Source of the DNA: Rhodocyclaceae bacterium
Lineage (GTDB): Bacteria > Pseudomonadota > Gammaproteobacteria > Burkholderiales > Rhodocyclaceae
Reading direction: 5' to 3'
NCBI GenBank assembly: GCA_030682595.1
Contig: JAUXNZ010000166.1
Location: 1 to 21,769 of the forward strand
Length of the DNA: 21,769 nt
Below, one piece after another: positions 15,742-21,769 of this stretch; position 1 is the stretch's first letter; the number at the start of each line of letters is the position of its first letter. Under the pieces are notes generated by a model. It did no database searches, was not told the DNA's origin, and saw nothing but the letters and a program-made list of their open reading frames with translations. A program made the translations under genes and the position numbers.

Positions 15742-16066
15742 TGCGGTCGATTTCAGAGGAGGGCGTCAGCGCGGGCAGCTTGCGGTGCAGCGCTGCCTTC
15801 GCCAGAAGGTGCGCCGAGATCGGCGCAGTGATGAAGAGGAACAGGGTGACCAGTATCTCATGCAGGCTGAGCCCCGCGCCACTCAGGCTGAAGAATGTGG
15901 TCGAGGCGACCAGCAGGCAACCGACCCCCAGGGTGGTCGCCTTGGTCGGGCCATGCAGGCGCGTGTAGAAATCGCGCAGGCGGTAAAGTCCCAGCGAGCC
16001 GATGAAGGTGAAGGCCGCGCCGGCGAGCACGAGAAATGACAACAGGATTTCGACAAAGATGTTCAT
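15728..16066 (-). CDS. mnhG: Mrp Na+/H+ antiporter subunit G
   Basis: A 112-residue small subunit G. Three membrane helices are visible, with the family signature GSLGLYRLRDFYTRLHGPTKATTLG split across about residues 23-47 and LFLFITAPISAHLLAKAAL near 75-93. The ATG at 16066 overlaps the mnhF stop as ATGA. Subunit G is an essential small component of the Mrp complex, which exchanges cytoplasmic Na+ (or K+) for protons. The C-terminal 15 residues (TPSSEIDRNVNT at the end) are unconserved and carry the start of the DUF2062 gene. Confidence 0.93.
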   Translation of the reverse strand: MNIFVEILLSFLVLAGAAFTFIGSLGLYRLRDFYTRLHGPTKATTLGVGCLLVASTTFFSLSGAGLSLHEILVTLFLFITAPISAHLLAKAALHRKLPALTPSSEIDRNVNT

Positions 16067-16332
16067 TCGATGATATCTCCGCGCAGCAGGAATTTCGCCA
16101 GCGCCACGGTGCCGACAAAGCCCATCAGCGCGATCAGCAGCGCCACTTCGAAATACAGCGGGCTGGCGAGGTGGATGCCCAGCAGCACCAGCAGGGCGAT
16201 GGCATTGATGGAGAGGGTGTCGAGCGCGAGGATGCGATCTGTGGCGTCCGGCCCCTTGAGCAGCCGCAAAAAGCTCAGGGCGAAGGCGGCACCCACCAGG
16301 GCAAAAGCGATGGTCAGTGCGAAACTCAGCAT
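16063..16332 (-). CDS. mnhF: Mrp Na+/H+ antiporter subunit F
   Basis: An 89-residue subunit F with three helices. The typical motif LLKGPDATDRILALDTLS lies at about residues 24-41, including the conserved Asp of the PD-x-x-DR element implicated in the cation path of Mrp complexes. It overlaps mnhE by 7 bases at its start and mnhG by 4 bases at its end. Length is normal for the family. Confidence 0.94.
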   Translation of the reverse strand: MLSFALTIAFALVGAAFALSFLRLLKGPDATDRILALDTLSINAIALLVLLGIHLASPLYFEVALLIALMGFVGTVALAKFLLRGDIIE

Positions 16333-16835
16333 TTGATGGACCCCTCGAAGATTGCCTTGAGTGGCGCCTCGAAGCGCGTTTTGATCGTCGCGACGAGTTC
16401 TTCCGGCGACTCGACGTCGAGGCCATGCACCAGCAGATGGCGGCGGTCCACCGACAACCGCGCCGAGACGGTACCCGGTGTGAGGCAGATGGTATTGGCG
16501 AGCAGGCTGATGGCGAGATCGTTGGTCAGATCAAGCGGCACGACGACGAAGGCCGGCCGCAACGCGCGCGGTCCGGCGAGGATCAGGCGGGCGACGGCCA
16601 GGTTGGCGACCAGCACGTCATACAGAAAGACGCCCGCAAAATGCAGCAGGCGACCGGGCGCGTGGATGCGCACGCGTTCCGGCCAGAACGCCAGGGTGAA
16701 GCGCGGAATCGCCCAGCCGAGCAAGAGGCCGAGCAGAATCTGCCCCGGCGCGATGCTGTTGTTGAGCAGGAGCCAGATGGCGGTGAGGATCGGCGTGAGG
16801 ATGGGGTGCGGCAGCCAGTTTTTCCTTGGTGTCAT
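16326..16835 (-). CDS. mnhE: Mrp Na+/H+ antiporter subunit E
   Basis: A 169-residue subunit E. Two or three N-terminal helices (PILTAIWLLLNNSIAPGQ onward) are followed by the conserved cytoplasmic domain with ANTICLTPGTVSARLS (112-127) and HLLVHGLDV. The N-terminal helix appears shorter than in many homologues, but the TPGT motif is intact. The ATG at 16835 overlaps the mnhD stop as ATGA. Subunit E is needed for complex assembly and activity. Confidence 0.93.
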   Translation of the reverse strand: MTPRKNWLPHPILTPILTAIWLLLNNSIAPGQILLGLLLGWAIPRFTLAFWPERVRIHAPGRLLHFAGVFLYDVLVANLAVARLILAGPRALRPAFVVVPLDLTNDLAISLLANTICLTPGTVSARLSVDRRHLLVHGLDVESPEELVATIKTRFEAPLKAIFEGSIKC

Positions 16836-18385
16836 GGCGTGCCTCCCAGCACGGCGGCGATGTAGGCGGCGGGATCGGCAAGTTGCAAAGCGGCGGCTTG
16901 CGTGAAGTCGACCGCCGGTCCGGCCGCCACGGTGAGGGCGAGAATCAGGCCCAGCAGGCCGAGGATGGCGGTCAGCTCGCGCGGGCCGGTGGGCGGATCG
17001 GGAGGTTCGTCCCGCAAATGGTCGGGCCCGCCAGCGGTGGCGGGAATGCCGGCGGGTTCAAGCGAGCTTGTCCTGAAGAGCAGCCGACTGCCGGCGCGGG
17101 CGAGCGCAATCATGCCGGCCAGCGCGGCAAGCAGGATGAATACCCAGACTACGGGATGATCCGGCGCAGCGCGCAAGAGGAGAAACTTGCCAATGAAGCC
17201 GGAAAGCGGCGGCAGGCCGACGATCGCCACCGCCGCGACGAAATACAGCCCGCCCCAGAGCGCGTGGCGTGGCAGGTCGTGGTCCGGCATGAAAAAGTCG
17301 GCGCTGGCGGGACGGCGGCGGGCGATGGCTTCGGCCAGCAAAAACAGCAACGCCGCCGCGAAGGTGCCGTGCGGCAGGTAGTAGAGCCCGGCGGCGATGC
17401 CCGCCGTGCCGAGCGCGAAGGCTGTCAGCAAGGTGCCGATGGAAGCCACGACCAGCCAGGCGGCGAGCCGGCGAAGATTTTGCGCCGCCAGCGCGCCCAG
17501 CATGCCGAAGGCCAGCGTGGCCAGCGCCAGCGGCAGCAGCCAGGGAGTGAATAGATTGGCCAGCGCGCCGGCCGTATCGCCGAAGAGCAGCGTAGCGACG
17601 CGCAAGATGGCGTAGGCGCCAACCTTGGTCATGATGGCGAACAGGGCTGCCATCGGCGCAGCGGTATGGGCATAGGCTGCCGGTAGCCAGAGGAAGAGCG
17701 GCAAGAGCGCGGCCTTGAGGGCGAACACCGCCAGCAGCAGCAGGCCGCCGGTGCGCGCCAGGCCAAGATTTTCCGGCGGCACGGCGGCGGCCCGGGCGGC
17801 GAGGTCGGCCAGGTTGAGACTGCCCAGCGACGCGTAAATCAATCCGGCGGCGAACAGGAAGACTATCGAGCCGAGGAGGTTGATCACCACATAGTGCAAG
17901 CCGGCGCGCACCCGCTCCGGGCCGCCGCCATGCAGCAGCAGGCCGTAGGAGGCGATCAGCAGGATCTCGAAAAAGACGAACAGGTTGAACAGGTCGCCGG
18001 TGAGAAAGGCGCCGGCCAGCCCGAACAGCTGCATCTGGAACAGCACGTGGAAATGCCGGCCGCGCCGGTCGAGGCCGTCGCCGGCATGGATGACGGCGAA
18101 CAGGGCCAGCAAGGTGGTGATCAGCACCAGCCAGGCGGCGAGCCGGTCGGCCACCAGCACGATGCCCCAGGGCGCCGGCCAGTCGCCGAGCCGATAGACA
18201 AGGATGTCGCCGCCGCTCACGGCGACCAGCAGGGCGCTGGCGATGCCGATCTGTACCAGTACCGCAAGCACGGCCAGGCGCCGCCGCACGGGCATCGGCA
18301 GGTCGCGCAGCGCGAGTAACAGGACGCCGGCCACGAAGGGCGCGATCAGCGGGGCAATAGCGAGATGAGCGAGATGCGCGCTCAT
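16832..18385 (-). CDS. mnhD: Mrp Na+/H+ antiporter subunit D (NuoN/NuoM-like)
   Basis: A 517-residue polytopic subunit related to NuoM/NuoN of complex I. Proton-path residues expected from the family are present: Glu140 in LFVFFEILLIASYG, Lys224 in VFALKAALLPLF, and Lys254 in AIMTKVGAYAILR. The proton-channel helix LPLFLWLPAAYAHTAAPMAA is typical. Residues 356-365 (RRRPASADFF) coincide with copy B of the dispersed DNA repeat, on the opposite strand to the gene. Both ends overlap neighbours by 4 bases. It works with MnhA as one of the two ion-translocating subunits. Confidence 0.95.
   Translation of the reverse strand: MSAHLAHLAIAPLIAPFVAGVLLLALRDLPMPVRRRLAVLAVLVQIGIASALLVAVSGGDILVYRLGDWPAPWGIVLVADRLAAWLVLITTLLALFAVIHAGDGLDRRGRHFHVLFQMQLFGLAGAFLTGDLFNLFVFFEILLIASYGLLLHGGGPERVRAGLHYVVINLLGSIVFLFAAGLIYASLGSLNLADLAARAAAVPPENLGLARTGGLLLLAVFALKAALLPLFLWLPAAYAHTAAPMAALFAIMTKVGAYAILRVATLLFGDTAGALANLFTPWLLPLALATLAFGMLGALAAQNLRRLAAWLVVASIGTLLTAFALGTAGIAAGLYYLPHGTFAAALLFLLAEAIARRRPASADFFMPDHDLPRHALWGGLYFVAAVAIVGLPPLSGFIGKFLLLRAAPDHPVVWVFILLAALAGMIALARAGSRLLFRTSSLEPAGIPATAGGPDHLRDEPPDPPTGPRELTAILGLLGLILALTVAAGPAVDFTQAAALQLADPAAYIAAVLGGTP
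17294..17317 (+). repeat. Copy B of the dispersed short repeat (inside mnhD, antisense)
   Basis: These 24 bases match 3685-3708 exactly and match the reverse complement of 21527-21550. The repeat here lies on the strand opposite to mnhD, which reads it as RRPASADFF codons. Confidence 0.85.
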
Positions 18386-18708
18386 GTGTCGCTGCGTCCA
18401 TCAACGTGGTCGTTGCCCAGCTCGGCGCGTGCGCGCAGGCTGAGCATGATGACGAAGGCGGTCAAGGCGAAGCCGATGACGATGGCGGTGAGCACCAGCG
18501 CCTGCGGCAGCGGGTCGGTGTAGCTCGTTGCGGCGCCGATCACTGGCGGCTGGCCGATGACCAGACGGCCGCTGGCGAACAGGAACAAGTTGACCGCGTA
18601 CGACAGCAAAGTCAGCCCCAGCACAACAGGGAAGCTGCGCGCGCGCAGCACCAGGTAGACGCCGCAGCCGGTCAGGACGCCGATAACCAGGGCGAGCAGC
18701 GCTTCCAT
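18382..18708 (-). CDS. mnhC: Mrp Na+/H+ antiporter subunit C (NuoK-like)
   Basis: A 108-residue, three-helix NuoK-like subunit. Family residues include LVIGVLTGCGVYLVLRA, VLGLTLLSYAVNLFLFASG and the conserved TDPLPQALVLTAIVIGFA (64-81). The ATG at 18708 shares one base with the mnhA stop (TGATG), and its stop overlaps mnhD as ATGA. No separate mnhB precedes it, because B is fused to A. Confidence 0.95.
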   Translation of the reverse strand: MEALLALVIGVLTGCGVYLVLRARSFPVVLGLTLLSYAVNLFLFASGRLVIGQPPVIGAATSYTDPLPQALVLTAIVIGFALTAFVIMLSLRARAELGNDHVDGRSDT

Positions 18709-21524
18709 CAGGTTTCCTTCCGCTCGTGGTCAAAACGGTTGGCCTGGTGCGCCAGGCCGAGGTTGATGAGGATCAGCAAGGTTGCGCCGACCACCACCAG
18801 ATAGACGCCCAGGTCGAAGGCTATGACGGAGGCCAGTTCGATGGGGCCGATCAGCGGCACTTCAACATGGCCGAAAGCGGAGGTGAGGAAGGGGCGGCCG
18901 AACAGCAAGCTCGCCAGGCCGGTCAAGAGCGCGGCGCTGAGGCCGGCCGCGATCCACGGGTGAGTGCGCGCGGGCAGGCGTGCGTGCGTCCAGGCGACGC
19001 CGTTGGCGAGGTATTGCATGATCAGCGCGATGGCGGTGACGAGGCCGGCGATAAAGCCGCCGCCGGGGAGATTGTGGCCGCGCAGGAAGATGAAGGCCGA
19101 CACCAGCAGCGCCAGCGGCAGCAGCAGGCGCGCGAAGGTGGCCAGGATGAGCGGGTGGACGTCGACGTCCCAGTCGCCGCCATGGCTGTCATGCGTCGGT
19201 CCGCGCAGGCGCAGGTTCTCCAGCAGCGCGAAGATGCCGAGCGCGGCGATGGCCAGCACGGTGATCTCGCCGAAGGTGTCGAAGCCACGGAAATCGACGA
19301 GGATGACGTTCACCACGTTGGTGCCGCCGCCGCCTGGCACGCTGTTGGCGAGGAACCAGTCGGCGAGCGAGTCGGCAGGCCTGGTGAGCATCGCCCAGAC
19401 CAGCAGCGCCGCGCCGCCGCCAGCCAGTGCGGCAACCGTGCCGTCCCGCCAGCGCCGACTATTGCTGGATTCGGCGGGACTTTCCGGCGGCAGGAAATAG
19501 AGGGCAAGCAGCAGCAGGATAATGGTGACGACTTCGACGGACAGTTGCGTGAGCGCCAGGTCGGGGGCGGAAAACTTGACGAAGACCAGTGCGACGACCA
19601 GACCGACCGCGCTGATCAGGATCAGCGCGGTCAGGCGGCTGCGATGCAGCACGGTGGCGGCGAGGGTGACGAGGATCAGCGCCAGTCCGGTCATCAGGCT
19701 GAGGCCGTCGAGTGGCAGTTGTGGGCGCGTTCCGGTCAGGGGGACCGCATTTTCTCCCTGTCCGCCCAGCATGCCGACGGCCCCCAGCACCAGCACGGCG
19801 AGCACGAGGAGCAGTGCCTGGCGTTGCAAGGAGCCGGTGTCGACCAGGGAAACAACGCGGCGCGCGAAGGCCAGCGCGCCTTCGAGCAACTGCTCGTAGA
19901 TCGCGCGTGCATCGAGCCGGCCTTCGAGGCGGCTGTGCAGGGCGAACAGCGGCTTGCGCAAGAAATACAGCAGCCCGCCGCCGCAGAGCGCGATCACGCT
20001 CATCCACAGCGCCGGGCTGACGCCATGCCAGATCGCCAGGTCATATTCGGGTAGCGGGCCTTGCAGCACGGCGCCCGCCGCCACGGCGAGGATCGGCGCC
20101 ACGGTCTGCGCCGGAAAGATGCCGACCACGAGACACAAGACCACCAGAATTTCCACCGGCACCTTCATCCAGCGCGGCGGTTCGTGCGGTGTGCGCGGCA
20201 GGTCGATGGGGTTGCCGTTGAAGAAGACGTCGTGAATGAAGCGTAGCGAATAGGCCACGGCGAAGATGCCGGCCACGGTGACGGCCGCCGGTAGCAGCCA
20301 GCCCAGGCGCATCTGCCCGCCCGCGCCGACCGCCTCGGCGAAGAACATCTCCTTGGAGAGAAAGCCGTTGAACAGCGGCACGCCAGCCATCGCCGCGGCC
20401 GCCACCATCGCCAGCGTGGCCGTGTAAGGCATGAATTTCCACAGGCCGTTGATCCGGCGCATGTCGCGCGTGCCGCACTCGTGGTCGATGATGCCGGCGG
20501 CCATGAACAGCCCGGCCTTGAAGATGGCGTGGTTGATGATGTGGAACACCCCGGCGACGGCGGCGAGCGGCGTGCCGATGCCGAACAGCGCGACGATCAG
20601 GCCAAGATGGCTGATTGTGGAATAGGCCAGCAGGCCCTTGAGATCGTGCTTGAACAGCGCGATCACCGCGCCGACCAGTAAGGTAACGAGGCCGACGCCG
20701 CCGACCAGCCAGGTCCATTCCGGCGTGCCCGAGAGCACCGGAAACAGCCGCGCCAGCAGGAATACGCCCGCCTTCACCATGGTCGCCGAGTGCAGGTAGG
20801 CCGACACCGGCGTGGGTGCCGCCATCGCGTGAGGCAGCCAGAAATGGAAGGGAAACTGCGCCGATTTGGTGAAGGCGCCAAGCAGGATCAGGAGCAGCGT
20901 CGGCAGGTAGAGCGGATGTGCGCGCACCATGTCGCCGCTCGCCAGCACGACCGAGAGGTCATAACTCCCCACCATCTCGCCGAGCAGGACGAAGCCGGCC
21001 AGGAGCGCCAGCCCGCCCGCGCCGGTGATGGTCAGCGCCATGCGCGCGCCGCGCCGCGCTGCCGCTCTCCGGCGCCAGTAGGCGATCAGCAGGAAGGACG
21101 ACAGACTGGTCAGCTCCCAGAAAACCAGTAACTGAATCAGGTTCTCGGACAGCACCACGCCGAGCATCGAGCCCATGAACAGCAGCAGATAGGCGTAAAG
21201 CCGGCCAAGGCTGTCCTGCGCCGCCAGGTAATAGTGCGCGTAGAGAATGACCAGCAGGCCGATGCCGACAATCAAGAGCGTGAACAGCAGGCCGAGGCCG
21301 TCGAGACGGAAGGCGAGATCGAGACCGGCGGCGGGAATCCATGAGAGACGCTGGATCGTAGTGTCGCCGACAAAACTCCCCGGCAGCAGCGGCAGCAACC
21401 AGAGAACAGACAACGCGGCAACCGCGCCGGCGCTCCAGGCTGCCGCGGCGCGTCCACGCCGAGAGGCCCAGGCGACCAGCGCCGCGCCCAGAAAGGGGGT
21501 GAGGATGGCCAGTAGCAGGTTCAT
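18708..21524 (-). CDS. mnhA: Mrp Na+/H+ antiporter subunit A with fused subunit B domain
   Basis: A 938-residue fusion. Residues 1-500 or so are NuoL-like, with Glu137 (FWELTSLSS), Lys220 (FTKSAQFPFHFWLPHAM) and Lys251 (SATMVKAG), the proton-path residues of MrpA. Then follow an MbhD-like helix bundle (SAVGLVVALVFVKFSAPDLA, near 620-650), an MbhE-like segment (VDFRGFDTFGEITVLAIAAL), and a C-terminal MnhB domain (RLLLPLALLVSAFIFLRGHN, PGGGFIAGLVTAIALI). The A-B fusion without a separate mnhB is the known group-2 Mrp organisation. The ATG at 21524 overlaps the stop of the chimeric edge ORF as ATGA. No strong ribosome binding site precedes it, so expression probably relies on coupling. Residues 689-695 (SRRWRDG) coincide with repeat copy C. 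Confidence 0.95.
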   Translation of the reverse strand: MNLLLAILTPFLGAALVAWASRRGRAAAAWSAGAVAALSVLWLLPLLPGSFVGDTTIQRLSWIPAAGLDLAFRLDGLGLLFTLLIVGIGLLVILYAHYYLAAQDSLGRLYAYLLLFMGSMLGVVLSENLIQLLVFWELTSLSSFLLIAYWRRRAAARRGARMALTITGAGGLALLAGFVLLGEMVGSYDLSVVLASGDMVRAHPLYLPTLLLILLGAFTKSAQFPFHFWLPHAMAAPTPVSAYLHSATMVKAGVFLLARLFPVLSGTPEWTWLVGGVGLVTLLVGAVIALFKHDLKGLLAYSTISHLGLIVALFGIGTPLAAVAGVFHIINHAIFKAGLFMAAGIIDHECGTRDMRRINGLWKFMPYTATLAMVAAAAMAGVPLFNGFLSKEMFFAEAVGAGGQMRLGWLLPAAVTVAGIFAVAYSLRFIHDVFFNGNPIDLPRTPHEPPRWMKVPVEILVVLCLVVGIFPAQTVAPILAVAAGAVLQGPLPEYDLAIWHGVSPALWMSVIALCGGGLLYFLRKPLFALHSRLEGRLDARAIYEQLLEGALAFARRVVSLVDTGSLQRQALLLVLAVLVLGAVGMLGGQGENAVPLTGTRPQLPLDGLSLMTGLALILVTLAATVLHRSRLTALILISAVGLVVALVFVKFSAPDLALTQLSVEVVTIILLLLALYFLPPESPAESSNSRRWRDGTVAALAGGGAALLVWAMLTRPADSLADWFLANSVPGGGGTNVVNVILVDFRGFDTFGEITVLAIAALGIFALLENLRLRGPTHDSHGGDWDVDVHPLILATFARLLLPLALLVSAFIFLRGHNLPGGGFIAGLVTAIALIMQYLANGVAWTHARLPARTHPWIAAGLSAALLTGLASLLFGRPFLTSAFGHVEVPLIGPIELASVIAFDLGVYLVVVGATLLILINLGLAHQANRFDHERKET
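19440..19460 (-). repeat. Copy C of the dispersed short repeat (inside mnhA)
   Basis: These 21 bases, read on the minus strand, equal the inner core of the copies in tamB, mnhD and upstream of mnhA. MnhA reads them as SRRWRDG, a different frame from the LKVGAGGTA reading in tamB. Confidence 0.85.
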
Positions 21525-21766
21525 GACGCCGTCCCGCCAGCGCCGACTTTCAGTTCCCGGTATCGACGTTCCTTTGCAGCCAGAATTCCGGTAGCGCCAG
21601 ATGCCAGAGCTAGTTGCCCTGATACGCGCGTCAGGTGCTTTTTCGCCTCCTCGACATTGTCGGTCTTGACGATGTCTTCCGCTCTACCGGGCAGGTCGAT
21701 CATCTTGTTCGAGTCGTACTCGTTCATCTGGCAGCCGAAGGTACGGATGAAGACTTCTTTTGGCAT
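21521..21766 (-). pseudogene. Chimeric ORF: MiaB N-terminus joined to unrelated sequence, overlapping mnhA
   Basis: This 81-codon ORF opens with MPKEVFIRTFGCQMNEYD, the start of MiaB (tRNA methylthiotransferase), including its first Fe-S cluster cysteine (Cys12). MiaB-like sequence continues to about residue 42 (KTDNVEEA). There MiaB should read on to the second cysteine (NTCSVR); instead the frame continues as KKHLTRVSGQLALAS and ends ELKVGAGGTAS. The radical-SAM core and TRAM domain are absent, so it cannot be a working MiaB. Its last residues copy tamB-encoded LKVGAGGTAS at the DNA level (repeat copy D). The stop overlaps the mnhA ATG as ATGA. The window ends 3 bases before its start codon, so its own promoter is out of view. 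It could be a recombination scar, a captured expression leader for mnhA, or an assembly join. Confidence 0.7.
21527..21552 (-). repeat. Copy D of the dispersed short repeat (upstream of mnhA)
   Basis: These 26 bases read on the minus strand match 3683-3708 of tamB exactly. The copy ends three bases before the mnhA start codon and includes GGCGGGA, the only purine-rich stretch that could serve mnhA as a weak ribosome binding site. It is the only copy outside a conserved gene, so it may be the fullest form of a longer repeat extending right to about 21640. Confidence 0.8.
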
Positions 21767-21769
21767 GCG

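Noticed and set aside
18708..19400. A missing mnhB as an operon defect
   Set aside because: The C-terminal part of MnhA carries the MnhB domain, the known fused group-2 arrangement.

Overview
The window is GC-rich and almost fully coding. Gene content and protein style (TamA/TamB, YqaA-type DedA protein, YbdK ligase, DUF502, DUF2062, group-2 Mrp operon) point to a betaproteobacterium, perhaps of the Rhodocyclales. That placement is an inference from family resemblance, not from a marker gene. No rRNA, tRNA, CRISPR array or complete insertion sequence is visible.

Layout. Positions 1-9841 are read rightward: a gene tail cut by the left edge (possibly a Na/phosphate cotransporter), a DUF502 membrane protein, tamA and tamB (outer-membrane/autotransporter translocation), a LapA-domain membrane protein, a Kef/NhaP-like antiporter without a regulatory domain, a YbdK-type carboxylate-amine ligase, and a class-I glutamine-amidotransferase-like gamma-glutamyl hydrolase. 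Positions 9842-10039 form a short convergent gap. Everything from 10040 to the right edge is read leftward. In transcription order this is a chimeric miaB-derived ORF at the edge, mnhA (with B fused), mnhC, D, E, F, G, a DUF2062 gene, a 207-bp spacer with two strong inverted repeats, a YqaA-like protein, two Kef-type antiporters with NAD-binding RCK domains, and a tandem universal stress protein.

How the genes fit together. The left third concerns envelope assembly. The rest is unusually rich in monovalent-cation/proton exchange: three single-polypeptide CPA-type antiporters plus a complete multi-subunit Mrp antiporter within about 15 kb. Two of the Kef-type proteins carry RCK sensors, and one is translationally coupled to an ATP-binding-type UspA protein. 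The third lies beside two gamma-glutamyl enzymes, which is suggestive because classical Kef systems are gated by glutathione. Most junctions in both transcription units are 1-14 nt overlaps, implying translational coupling.

Most unusual signals. First, an exact DNA repeat of 21 nt (24-26 nt in some copies) occurs four times: inside tamB, inside mnhD, inside mnhA and just upstream of mnhA. It lies on both strands and is read in different frames, so protein homology does not explain it. Second, an 81-codon chimeric ORF at the right edge starts as the N-terminus of MiaB, loses MiaB similarity after about 42 codons, ends in one copy of that repeat, and overlaps the mnhA start by 4 nt. Third, the 207-bp spacer holds a perfect 20-bp GC palindrome that merges into a strong G-quadruplex motif.
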